DNA of 64,000 bases from Aliarcobacter cryaerophilus (lineage in GTDB: Bacteria; Campylobacterota; Campylobacteria; Campylobacterales; Arcobacteraceae). Position numbers and translations under genes: made by a program. Where the stretch lies: the NCBI RefSeq assembly GCF_014352935.1, contig NZ_CP060694.1, positions 310,001 through 374,000 on the forward strand. Direction: 5' to 3'. This document shows positions 49,777-58,701 of the stretch, piece by piece (position 1 is the first letter of the stretch; every line of letters begins with the position of its first letter). The notes below the pieces were generated by a model that did no database searches, had not been told where the DNA came from, and worked only from the letters and a program-made list of their open reading frames with translations.

Positions 49777-51489
49777 ATGGATCAACTTCTAAAATTTATA
49801 AATAACTTAAATAAAGCACAAAGAATAGCAATTGTTGGTGGTTTTGCTTTTTTGCTGTTATTAATTATTGGATTTTTGATATATTCGAATATCAAAGCTG
49901 AAGATAAAAAATTAAGTTACACAATTGCTTCAAATCTTACTCAAGCTGATGTTATGAGAGCTACTGAGGAACTTGAAAGTGCTGGTGTTCCATTTATAGT
50001 AACAGGAACTGGAAGCAATTTAACTCTTAAAACTTCAAAAGAGTTTATAAATATTGCAAAAATTAAACTTGTAACTAGTGAAGCTTCAACAAATAAACAT
50101 GTTGGATGGGAAATTTTTGAAAAATCATCTATAGGTACAACAAATTTTGAAAATAAAGTAAAGTATCTAAGAGCTTTAGAGGGAGAACTAAGTCGTAGTT
50201 TAGAGTCTTTAAGTGGTGTTTTAAAAGCAGATGTAAAAATAGCAATTCCAAAAGAGACAATATTTACTGAGAAAAAGAGTGATACAACTGCCTCTGCTGT
50301 TTTGACACTAAAACAGGGTATTTTTTTGACTCAAAAACAACTAGATGGTATTAAAAACTTTATAGCTTCTGCTGTTCCTGATTTAAAGCAAGAAAATATA
50401 CAGTTAATAGATCAAGATGGAAATTTACTTGAAGTATCAGCTGAAGATATGAATACTCAAAGATCTACAGTTCAAACGAAGTTTAAAGATAAAATAGAAG
50501 AGGATTATGAGCAAAAAATTATTTCACTTTTAGAGCCAGTTGTTGGAGCTGGAAGAGTTATGGCAAAAGTAAATGTTATTTTGGATTTTACTAAAAAAGA
50601 TATTGAAGAGGAAATTTATAGTCCAGAAGGAAGTATTAGATCTCAACAAGTTATTGAAAATACATCAAATGCTTCAGGGCTTGGAAATAATACAGGTGGA
50701 ATTGCAGGAGCTGATAATAATATTCAACCACCACAACAGCTAAATGATGGAAGTAAACTATCTTCAAATAGTGAAAGTTCTAATACTGTTACAAACTATG
50801 AAATTTCAAGAAAACTAATATCTCAAAAAGATGGGAATTTTACAAATATTCGAAGAATTTCAGCTTCTGTTACTTTTGATTCAGGTGTTTTAAAAGATCA
50901 TCCAGATAAAGCTGAATTTTTAGCATCCTTAGAATCATTATCTGCTGATGCTATTGGATATGATAAAGGAAGAGGCGATACAATTACTGTTAAAGATTTT
51001 AAATTTGTAGGAGTTAAATCTTTTAATGAAAAAGGTGAGCTTGTAGATGATTTTGGAAATGTAGTTGGTGGAAGTGGTTATTTACAAGGTATGAGTATAA
51101 AAAGTATTCTAGATGAGTATAAAGATTATATTCAATATTTAGTAGTTGCTCTTTTACTCTTTATCTTTTACAGAAAATTTATAGCAAGCAGTGATATGGT
51201 AATTTTAGGTGAACCTAAGAAAAAAGAGATGGGTGTTGATGATGAAGATTTGGTAAAAGATATGTTGGCTGGACTTGATGATGTGCTAGATCAAAATACA
51301 GCTCATGGAAGATTAAAAACCAAAGTAAAAAGTCAAATTTTAAATAATATTGATGGACTTGATGAAGAATCAGCAGCTAAATATGAAGTATTTATTGAAG
51401 AGCTTGATAGAGAGATAAATAACAATCCAGCTGATATTGCAAGAATGATTGAATTGTTATTAAGTGAAGGTAATGTTAATTTTAAATAG
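49777..51489 (+). CDS. fliF: Flagellar MS-ring protein FliF
   Basis: 570 aa. Two membrane segments (about 17-37 and 446-464) flank a periplasmic ring-building region with KVKYLRALEGELSRSLESL and VGAGRVMAKVNVILDFTKKD. The cytoplasmic C-terminal tail (to ARMIELLLSEGN) binds FliG. Length is normal. fliG follows by 9 bases. Confidence 0.96.
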   Translation: MDQLLKFINNLNKAQRIAIVGGFAFLLLLIIGFLIYSNIKAEDKKLSYTIASNLTQADVMRATEELESAGVPFIVTGTGSNLTLKTSKEFINIAKIKLVTSEASTNKHVGWEIFEKSSIGTTNFENKVKYLRALEGELSRSLESLSGVLKADVKIAIPKETIFTEKKSDTTASAVLTLKQGIFLTQKQLDGIKNFIASAVPDLKQENIQLIDQDGNLLEVSAEDMNTQRSTVQTKFKDKIEEDYEQKIISLLEPVVGAGRVMAKVNVILDFTKKDIEEEIYSPEGSIRSQQVIENTSNASGLGNNTGGIAGADNNIQPPQQLNDGSKLSSNSESSNTVTNYEISRKLISQKDGNFTNIRRISASVTFDSGVLKDHPDKAEFLASLESLSADAIGYDKGRGDTITVKDFKFVGVKSFNEKGELVDDFGNVVGGSGYLQGMSIKSILDEYKDYIQYLVVALLLFIFYRKFIASSDMVILGEPKKKEMGVDDEDLVKDMLAGLDDVLDQNTAHGRLKTKVKSQILNNIDGLDEESAAKYEVFIEELDREINNNPADIARMIELLLSEGNVNFK

Positions 51490-51498
51490 GAATAATAA

Positions 51499-52509
51499 AT
51501 GGCAGTAGATATTTATAGTGATATTGATATTTTAAAAGGTATGTCTATGTTAGAAAAAATCGCAAGATTTTTTGTATTAATAGGTGAAGACTCAACAGTT
51601 AAAATATTTCAATTTCTTGATAAATCTTATGTTGAGCAAATTTCAACTGCTATTACACAAATACAATCTATAAATAAAGAGGTCTCTTTAGCGATTTTAG
51701 AGGAGTTTCACTTATATACTAGAACAAAAGGTTTTATTAGTTCTGGTGGATATGATTTTGCAAAAGAGATTTTATATAAATCTATTGGGCAAGATGCGGC
51801 TGAAGAAGTTTTAGAAAAACTTTCAAGAATGAAGCTAGCAAATCAAGCTTTTTCTTATCTTGATGGTGTAAATCCAAAACAGTTAAGTGATTTTATCAAA
51901 GATGAATCACCTCATACAATTGCTGTTATTTTAGCACATATGGATCCTTCTAAATCAGCAGATGTTTTAATGGAACTTGATGAGGAGATTCGTGTAAAAG
52001 TAAGTATTCAAATAGCAACTATTAAAGATGTTTCTCCTGATGTTGTACGAACTATTTCAGCTGTTTTAGAGAAAAAGTTAGAGTCTTTATTATCATCAAT
52101 CGTAGATGTTGGTGGTGTTAAAGTTGTTGCAGATATGTTAAATAAAATGGGACCAAAAGCTGTTGATATTCTTAAAAATATAAATGGTATTGATACTTCT
52201 TTAGCAACTAGAATCAAAGATAATATGTTTGTATTTGAAGATTTACTTAATCTTGATAGTGAATATATAATGAAGATTATCCAAAGTGTTGAATCAGCAG
52301 ATGTTGTTGTTGCTATGAAAAATACTACACAAGAGCAGATAGAAAAGGTTACAGGCGCAATGTCTCAAAGGGTTAAAGATAGATTTTATGAAGAGAGTGA
52401 AATGCTTACAAAAGTTAAAATTAAAGATATTGAAGCTGCACAAAGAAGAATGTTGGCTGTTGCTCAAAAGATGATGGACGACGGAGTTATTGAAAGAGAG
52501 AGTACGTAA
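51499..52509 (+). CDS. fliG: Flagellar motor switch protein FliG
   Basis: 336 aa. Armadillo-type N and middle domains include FIKDESPHTIAVILAHMDPS. The C-terminal torque helix carries charged residues (SQRVKDRFYEESEMLTKVKI). Part of the C-ring, it contacts the stator. Its stop overlaps the fliH ATG by one base. Confidence 0.96.
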   Translation: MAVDIYSDIDILKGMSMLEKIARFFVLIGEDSTVKIFQFLDKSYVEQISTAITQIQSINKEVSLAILEEFHLYTRTKGFISSGGYDFAKEILYKSIGQDAAEEVLEKLSRMKLANQAFSYLDGVNPKQLSDFIKDESPHTIAVILAHMDPSKSADVLMELDEEIRVKVSIQIATIKDVSPDVVRTISAVLEKKLESLLSSIVDVGGVKVVADMLNKMGPKAVDILKNINGIDTSLATRIKDNMFVFEDLLNLDSEYIMKIIQSVESADVVVAMKNTTQEQIEKVTGAMSQRVKDRFYEESEMLTKVKIKDIEAAQRRMLAVAQKMMDDGVIEREST

Positions 52510-53246
52510 TGGCTGAAAATGTTTACTCTAGTGCAAGAATATTAAAAGATGATAAAAAAGTAGAAAAATTCGAACTATCTAATTTTTTAAAAAATAAGCT
52601 AACACCAAAAGAAGAGTCAAATGAATTTTTGGAGTTAAAATTAGAAGAAGATGGTAATTCGAATTTAGAAAAAACAGAAGTAAAACCTTCAGTTCAATCT
52701 ATGAATATTGTTGATAATTCTGCTGTTTTAGCGAAGATTGAGCCTATTTTTACTGAATTTGAGAAAATGATAAAAAAAATAGAAGAAGTGTCACAAAAAG
52801 TTACAACTATTGAACAAGATGCAATAATCAAAGGCAAAGAGTTTGATACTCAAGTTATAAAAGCAATAAAAGATTTAAAGCAGTGTGCAACATTTTTTGA
52901 ACAAGCTGCTTTTGGTTTTGAGAGTAAATTATTAAAAACTTCTATCTCTATTGCTCAAAAGATTATAAATATAGAAGTAGGAGAAAACTCTTCAAAAATA
53001 GCTAAACAGACTATAAATCAGCTTTTATTAAAACTAAAAAATGCAACAAAAGTAAAAATTCATTTAAATCCTAAAGATTATTATGTTTTAAAGCAAGAGT
53101 TGGAATTAGAACCTTTTATTGAACTATTAGAGGATCCAAATGTAGTTGCTGGTGGTGTTGTAATAGCTAGTAATATAGGAAATTTTGATGGAAGTATTGA
53201 AGCAAAAGTCTCTTCAATGCTTGAATCTTTAGATTTAGTGATATAA
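52509..53246 (+). CDS. fliH: Flagellar export regulator FliH
   Basis: 245 aa. Acidic, poorly conserved N-terminus (1-70), coiled-coil middle (about 75-130) and a conserved C-terminal domain (FGFESKLLKTSISIAQKIIN, ATKVKIHLNPKDYYVL) typical of FliH, which regulates the FliI ATPase of the export gate. fliI is not adjacent. Confidence 0.88.
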   Translation: MAENVYSSARILKDDKKVEKFELSNFLKNKLTPKEESNEFLELKLEEDGNSNLEKTEVKPSVQSMNIVDNSAVLAKIEPIFTEFEKMIKKIEEVSQKVTTIEQDAIIKGKEFDTQVIKAIKDLKQCATFFEQAAFGFESKLLKTSISIAQKIINIEVGENSSKIAKQTINQLLLKLKNATKVKIHLNPKDYYVLKQELELEPFIELLEDPNVVAGGVVIASNIGNFDGSIEAKVSSMLESLDLVI

Positions 53247-53260
53247 AATCTAATTTATGA

Positions 53261-53266
53261 TACAAT
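53261..53266 (+). promoter_or_regulatory. -10 box before fliN
   Basis: TTTATGATACAATCATTAAAT lies about 30 bases upstream of the fliN ATG, in the 48-base gap after fliH. It may start an internal transcript fliN-flgD-flgE. Confidence 0.4.
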
Positions 53267-53294
53267 CATTAAATAACATTAAAAAGTATTAAAT

Positions 53295-53582
53295 ATGGAA
53301 ATAAGTGAAAGAGTTTACGATTTATTAGTCGATACCGAAATTGTTGTTGATGTTATGCTTGGAAGCACTAATATAACTATTGGTGAATTTTTAAAACTAA
53401 CTGAAGGAGATATTATCTCTTTACACAAACCAGCTGGTAGTGGTGGAGAGATTTATGTAAACTCTAGAATTATTGGAACAGGTGATATAATTGTAATGGA
53501 AGAAAAACTTGCAGTTAGAGTTCAAGATGCTATGGATTCAGATAATGTTGTTCAATATTTCTTTGAAGAACATATGATTTAA
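53295..53582 (+). CDS. fliN: Flagellar motor switch protein FliN
   Basis: 95 aa SpoA/FliN domain. EIVVDVMLGSTNITIGEFLK, LTEGDIISLHKPAG and VNSRIIGTGDIIVMEEKLAV are the family motifs. It forms the lower rim of the C-ring. A second SpoA protein, FliY, lies at 61120-61986. Confidence 0.94.
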   Translation: MEISERVYDLLVDTEIVVDVMLGSTNITIGEFLKLTEGDIISLHKPAGSGGEIYVNSRIIGTGDIIVMEEKLAVRVQDAMDSDNVVQYFFEEHMI

Positions 53583-53602
53583 TCTTAAACAAGGAGTTTA
53601 AT

Positions 53603-54283
53603 ATGGCAGAAGTAAATAGTGCAAATAGTGTAACAGGAACAGATAGTTATGGAAATAAATATACACAAAGTGTAAGTAATGACTCTTTGACAACAAATGA
53701 TTTTTTAAAGCTAATGATAGAAGAGTTAAAACTTCAAGATCCAACAAAACCGATGGATTCAGCAAAAATGCTATCAACTCAAATGCAAATGAGTACTCTA
53801 AATGCAAATATGGAGATGATTAAGGCTTTACAATCTATTCAAACAGCATTTACACAATCTTCACTTTCAACAGCAACGGGTGTGATTGGAAAAAATATTG
53901 AAAATGGAAGTACAAATAAAGATGGAGCTTTAAAAGCATTTACAGTTGAATCTATTGAAAATGTAGATGGTGAAATACAAGTTGTTGCAAGAGAGTGGCT
54001 ATATCTTCATAATGGAATTTCTTTGAAAGATGGAGATGAGCTTAAAGCAGCAAACTATGATGAAACTGGAAATTTATTTGATGAAAAGGGTGAAAAAACT
54101 GGACAAACTATAGTTTTAGAGAGTTTAGGAAAACCTTTGGTTAAAGATGGAAAGCTAGTAGTAAAAGATGCAGATGGAAATGAAGTAAGTGACCATAAAT
54201 ATGTAGCAAATGGCAAAAGTACTGTTGTTGTTTCTGATGAAATAGTTAGTATGCCATTTTCTTCAATAACAAAAATCTTCTAA
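53603..54283 (+). CDS. flgD: Flagellar hook assembly scaffold FlgD
   Basis: 226 aa. LTTNDFLKLMIEELKLQDPT and KMLSTQMQMSTLNANMEMIK are the conserved FlgD N-terminal motifs. The Ig-like C-terminal part is divergent. FlgD caps the growing hook and is followed 15 bases later by the first hook-type gene. Confidence 0.92.
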   Translation: MAEVNSANSVTGTDSYGNKYTQSVSNDSLTTNDFLKLMIEELKLQDPTKPMDSAKMLSTQMQMSTLNANMEMIKALQSIQTAFTQSSLSTATGVIGKNIENGSTNKDGALKAFTVESIENVDGEIQVVAREWLYLHNGISLKDGDELKAANYDETGNLFDEKGEKTGQTIVLESLGKPLVKDGKLVVKDADGNEVSDHKYVANGKSTVVVSDEIVSMPFSSITKIF

Positions 54284-54298
54284 TAAAAAGGCTTTAAT

Positions 54299-55981
54299 AT
54301 GATAGGAGCTATGTGGAATGGAATTGCTGGAATTTGGCAACATGACAAAGGTATAGCTGTTGAATCAAACAATTTGGCAAATTCAAACACTGTTGGACAC
54401 AAAAAAGACCAAATAAGTTTTTCAGATGTATTATATAATCAAGCAGGATTTGGAAAAGGTGTACAAACTCAAACTATTTCAAAACAGTTTGAGCAAGGAA
54501 ATATTGTTCAAAGTGGTGTTGGAATAGATGTTGCAATTGAGGGTAAAGGTTTTTTTGTAGTAAAAAGTAGAGAAAATCCAAATGAGATTTATTATACACG
54601 AGCTGGAAATTTAGTTCAAGCAAAAGATGGTTTTTTAGTTACTCAAGATGACTATAAAATTCAAGGATTGGTTCCACAAAGTAAAATTACTGCAACTACA
54701 AATCCAGCTGATACACTTTTTACAGATGCCTATACAAAAAGCATGGTATCTACAAATATAAATAGTGGAAGCGGTACAGTTTATAACATAAATGCAAAAG
54801 CTAGTGATTATGTAAGCTCTGCAAAAAATGATGATATATTAAAAAAAGGTGATGGATACAAAACTTCACAAAATAAGATAAATGATATTGAAGCATTAAA
54901 AGCTGACTATATAGAGAAGTTAAATAAATTTTTGATGGATCAATCAACAACAAATACTCCATCTATTAGTCAAAAATCTCAAATAGATTTTTCATCAAAT
55001 TTATCATCTTTACAAGCTACAGATAATACTATTAGTGTAACAATTGACAATAAAACATATAGTGTGAAATTTGATGTAAACTCAACTATAAATAATGAAG
55101 AGATGCAAAAGCTATATGACTTTTTAGATACAAATGGAAAAGCAAAATATAATTTAGTTGATCCAAACTCTATACAAAGCCAAGCAAACATAGATGCAAT
55201 GCCGACAACAACTCCTCAAGAGATTTTAGATAAAACAACTGCACAAACTTTAAGAGATAATCAAATTAGCTCATATATAAATGCGAATAGTGTTGTAAAT
55301 GCTATGAAAGATTTATCTGATAAAATTTCTTCAAAAGAGGGTATGAGTTCTAGTGTAAAAGATGGAACTTTGGTTATTGATACTTTAATTGCTGGTGGTA
55401 GCTTTAATATATCAGATATAAAGTTAAATGATACAAACTTTAGTTCTACAAAATTACAAGAGGCGGTAAAAGGTTCTGGTCTTGCTATGGTTGATAGTGC
55501 AAGAGATGCTTTAAAAAATGCAGTTGAAAATGCAGATGGAAAGTTTTTACAAATTACAAATGTATTGGAGTATGGAAACTTAGGAGTTATTGGAGAGAAT
55601 GATATAAATGTAAGACTTGATGAGCTAGGAATTTCTGATAAAAGTACAGCTGATATAAGTATATCAGATGATGGTTTTGTTTTTGTAAAAAGTCAAGGTC
55701 ATAGTTTTTTAGTAGGAAGACTTAGCACTGCTGGATTTAGAAATGAGCAAGGCTTAGAGCCTATGGGTGGAAATTTATTTCAAGCGTCACAATATAGTGG
55801 AAATCCTTTTAACTCAGATACTATGAATATAATAAGAGGTGGTGCGCTTGAAAGAGCTAACATAGATTATGGTTCTACTTTGACTCAAATTATGGTATAT
55901 CAAAAAGCTTTTGAAGCTAGTTCAAAATCTATAACAACATCAGATGAGTTTTTACAAACAGCAATACAGATGAAGAAATAG
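54299..55981 (+). CDS. Flagellar hook-type protein, 560 aa (FlgE-like)
   Basis: 560 aa. N-terminal GIAVESNNLANSNTVGHKKD and the C-terminal helix FEASSKSITTSDEFLQTAIQ mark the rod/hook family. IGIDVAIEGKGF-type central motifs (GVGIDVAIEGKGFFVV) are present. The Trp at 6 and 13 and the ANSNTVGH replacement of the usual ANVNTVGY are unusual. A larger FlgE follows. This may be a hook variant, a hook-related junction component, or the second subunit of a mixed hook. Confidence 0.8.
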   Translation: MIGAMWNGIAGIWQHDKGIAVESNNLANSNTVGHKKDQISFSDVLYNQAGFGKGVQTQTISKQFEQGNIVQSGVGIDVAIEGKGFFVVKSRENPNEIYYTRAGNLVQAKDGFLVTQDDYKIQGLVPQSKITATTNPADTLFTDAYTKSMVSTNINSGSGTVYNINAKASDYVSSAKNDDILKKGDGYKTSQNKINDIEALKADYIEKLNKFLMDQSTTNTPSISQKSQIDFSSNLSSLQATDNTISVTIDNKTYSVKFDVNSTINNEEMQKLYDFLDTNGKAKYNLVDPNSIQSQANIDAMPTTTPQEILDKTTAQTLRDNQISSYINANSVVNAMKDLSDKISSKEGMSSSVKDGTLVIDTLIAGGSFNISDIKLNDTNFSSTKLQEAVKGSGLAMVDSARDALKNAVENADGKFLQITNVLEYGNLGVIGENDINVRLDELGISDKSTADISISDDGFVFVKSQGHSFLVGRLSTAGFRNEQGLEPMGGNLFQASQYSGNPFNSDTMNIIRGGALERANIDYGSTLTQIMVYQKAFEASSKSITTSDEFLQTAIQMKK

Positions 55982-56006
55982 TAAAAATTAGTATAAATAG
56001 TTTGTG

Positions 56007-56067
56007 TTTATACTTTTGTATAAATTTAATATAATTTTTGTACAAAAGTATGAACATTTATGTTCAT
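56007..56067. promoter_or_regulatory. Dyad-rich spacer and -10 box between the two hook genes
   Basis: Three consecutive dyads lie in 61 bases: TTTATAC/GTATAAA (56007-56024), TTTTGTACAAAA (56036-56047) and ATGAACAT-TT-ATGTTCAT (56050-56067). TATAAT at 56030-56035 sits between them. This points to a regulated promoter for the large hook gene. Confidence 0.45.
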
Positions 56068-56091
56068 TTACCTTAATACAAAGGATTAGTC

Positions 56092-58305
56092 ATGATAGGT
56101 GCATTATGGACTGGAATATCAGGATTAGCAGCACATCAAACAGCATTGGATAATGAGTCAAATAACATTGCCAATGTAAACACTGTAGGTTATAAAGCGG
56201 GAAGAATCTCTTTTGCAGATCAAATTTATCAAGGAAAAATTGGTAAAGGATCATTTGTGCAAGACGCAGAGAAGATTTTCGTAACAGGTGGTTCAAAAAT
56301 CACAGGAGTTGAGTATGATGTTGCTTTACAAGGTGATGGATTCTTTACAGTTGTAAATAAAAATACACTAGGAACAGCAGAGACATTTTATACAAGAGCT
56401 GGAAATTTCCGTATGGGTCAAAGTGGAACTTTGCAAAACCCAGATGGATATGAGGTTCAAGGTTGGGCAATGAGCTCAATTGATCAAAAAAATGATGTAA
56501 AGAGTACAAATCAAAATGCTACAAGATTTACAGATTCTTATATTAAAAATCTTGGAAATAGTATTATTAGGCATGGTGATTATATAGAGACTATTGCAGC
56601 AAAGGCTACAAATTTTGATGAGACTGCAAAATCAGATGCTACCTCTGTATTTAGTGGAGCAGGGGCAAAAACAAAAGCTGCAAAACTAAAAGATATAGAC
56701 CTTGCTATGGCTGATTATAATAAATGGCTTCAAAAATATAAAGATGATCCAACTTTACCATCAGCTGGCTCTATTGCACAAGTTTCTCAAGTGAACTTTA
56801 GGACAGGGGTTCCTCCTACTTCTATTATTGGGAAAGACGGTGACTCTATAAGAGTAGTTATTGATGGACAAAATTATGATGTAGATTTTATTCCAACTAA
56901 AACAACAGATGATTATAGACAACAACTTTGGACACAGCTTACTGCATCTGGAGAAGCTGCAACATATGGTATTGTAGATCCTGCTAATCTTATTGCACCT
57001 TTTCCAAATGGACCAATAGCAACGCAAGAGATAGCAGATACTGAAATTGCAAAATATGACCAGTTGGCTGGAAAAATAAATACTTATAAAGCTATGGCTG
57101 ATAAAATTTCTAATTCAAATGCTGGTGGAATGGTAGCTTATATGGCAAAAGATAGTTTAGCACCAACTGCTGATACATTAAATCCAAATGGTATGTATGA
57201 AGAGAGTACAAAGTTAGCAGATATGTTAAGAGGAGTTATTCAAATAAAATCTTTAATTCCTGGAAAAGATTTTAAAATAACAGAAGTATCTGAACACTCA
57301 GGAGCAAATCAAAATGTATCTGTAAAAGGATCACATCAAACAACAGCAGCAGCTGTTTCTGGTTCTGGTAAAGCTGCTATTGACTCAGCTAGAGAAGCTC
57401 TTTCTAGACTTGTAACAGGAAATCAACAAAGTGTTTATACAACACAAGAGCTATATGGAAATGCAACTTCAGCAACTTCTACAAGAGAGTATAAATTTAA
57501 CATTGAAATTTTTGATAAAGATTTGGGTTATGTTATCCCTGTTCCAAATGATGGGGCAACTCCACCACAACCTGTAAATATTACTTTTGGTACAGGAGCA
57601 ACAGCGCCGTATGATGATATGACAATAGATGGTATAGTAAACTCTATAAATAATTTAAGAACAGCTTCAGGACCACAATTAGGTGATTATATTGTTGCAA
57701 AAAATGTAAATGGAAACTTGGTATTAGAAACAAAAGATTCTAGTTATGATTTAGAGTTTGATGCTAAATTAACATATGATGATCCTACTCCTCCCTCTGG
57801 ACCAGCTGTTAGTAATGTATTTATAGAGATAAATGCTGATTATTCTGGAAGAAGAGGTGCCGGCGGAGAGTTTATGGAGATAACTACAAGAGTTGATCAA
57901 ACTTCTACTCAAAACAGTCTTCAGTTAAGACTAGATGTTTTAAATATCTCTGATAGTAAATTTGGACAATTCAATATTGATGACACTGGACTTGTAACAA
58001 TAAAAGAGGGTGGTGTAGAGTACGCTGTTGGGCAAGTATCAATTGCTAGATTTACAAATAACAGAGGTCTTGAAGCAGTTGGAAACAACAACTTCCAAAG
58101 AACTCAAGAGTCTGGAAATGCAATTTATAGTATAAACAACAACAATACAAGTGGTGTAAAAGGACAAGCACTTGAGCTTAGTAAAGCAGATTTGAGTGAA
58201 AGCTTAGTAAACTTGATGGTATTTCAAAGAGCTTTTGAAGCAAATGCGAAATCTATAACAACATCAGATGAGCTTTTAAGTACACTTATTAACTTAAAAA
58301 GATAA
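56092..58305 (+). CDS. flgE: Flagellar hook protein FlgE, 737 aa
   Basis: 737 aa, typical of the large FlgE of Campylobacterota. N-terminal LDNESNNIANVNTVGYKAGR and C-terminal FEANAKSITTSDELLSTLIN form the hook core helices. The long middle (about 150-640) makes the D1-D3 surface domains. It has its own promoter-like spacer and terminator, suggesting separate timing from the upstream export and hook-cap genes. Confidence 0.92.
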   Translation: MIGALWTGISGLAAHQTALDNESNNIANVNTVGYKAGRISFADQIYQGKIGKGSFVQDAEKIFVTGGSKITGVEYDVALQGDGFFTVVNKNTLGTAETFYTRAGNFRMGQSGTLQNPDGYEVQGWAMSSIDQKNDVKSTNQNATRFTDSYIKNLGNSIIRHGDYIETIAAKATNFDETAKSDATSVFSGAGAKTKAAKLKDIDLAMADYNKWLQKYKDDPTLPSAGSIAQVSQVNFRTGVPPTSIIGKDGDSIRVVIDGQNYDVDFIPTKTTDDYRQQLWTQLTASGEAATYGIVDPANLIAPFPNGPIATQEIADTEIAKYDQLAGKINTYKAMADKISNSNAGGMVAYMAKDSLAPTADTLNPNGMYEESTKLADMLRGVIQIKSLIPGKDFKITEVSEHSGANQNVSVKGSHQTTAAAVSGSGKAAIDSAREALSRLVTGNQQSVYTTQELYGNATSATSTREYKFNIEIFDKDLGYVIPVPNDGATPPQPVNITFGTGATAPYDDMTIDGIVNSINNLRTASGPQLGDYIVAKNVNGNLVLETKDSSYDLEFDAKLTYDDPTPPSGPAVSNVFIEINADYSGRRGAGGEFMEITTRVDQTSTQNSLQLRLDVLNISDSKFGQFNIDDTGLVTIKEGGVEYAVGQVSIARFTNNRGLEAVGNNNFQRTQESGNAIYSINNNNTSGVKGQALELSKADLSESLVNLMVFQRAFEANAKSITTSDELLSTLINLKR

Positions 58306-58314
58306 TATTACGAT

Positions 58315-58345
58315 TAGAGCAAGATTTTTTCTTGCTCTATTTAAA
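58315..58345 (+). terminator. Terminator of the large hook gene
   Basis: TAGAGCAAG pairs with CTTGCTCTA over a T-rich loop, followed by TTTAAAAA. Confidence 0.65.
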
Positions 58346-58367
58346 AATATTAATTATAGGAAAAAAA

Positions 58368-58694
58368 TTGGATTTTTTAATATCAACAGTTTTAGCTATC
58401 ATTTTACTTTACTTTATTTCAAGTACAAGTGCCTATAAATCAATGTATAAAAAAATAAAAGAAGAAAAAGAGATTATAGAAGAAGAAGTTACAAAGCTTG
58501 AAGCTTTAATACAACGATATGAAAAGCAGGTTAAAATAGGTACAAGTAGTCTTAAAAATAATCAAGAAAATCTACAAGTTGCACGTGATGATTTACAAAA
58601 TCTTAGACTTGAGAATATTACTTTAAAAAATAAAATAAACGATTTACAAAGAAGAAATGAAGAGTTATTTGCTCAGGTAAATGCAATTATTTAG
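58368..58694 (+). CDS. Small membrane-anchored coiled-coil protein
   Basis: 108 aa from TTG at 58368, chosen for AGG about 6-8 bases upstream; longer in-frame readings lack a site. One N-terminal membrane segment (about 3-20), then a continuous coiled coil (about 25-105; EEKEIIEEEVTKLEALIQRY). Not recognised. It overlaps the frame of the next gene by a few bases at its end. Position between flgE and a PflA-like gene suggests a flagellar motor accessory. Confidence 0.6.
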   Translation: MDFLISTVLAIILLYFISSTSAYKSMYKKIKEEKEIIEEEVTKLEALIQRYEKQVKIGTSSLKNNQENLQVARDDLQNLRLENITLKNKINDLQRRNEELFAQVNAII

Positions 58695-58701
58695 GAATAA
58701 T

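Noticed and set aside
46388-58320. Sigma54-type (GG-N10-GC) promoters before rod and hook genes
   Set aside because: None was convincing by eye; TATAAT-like -10 boxes are found instead. A matrix scan would settle it.
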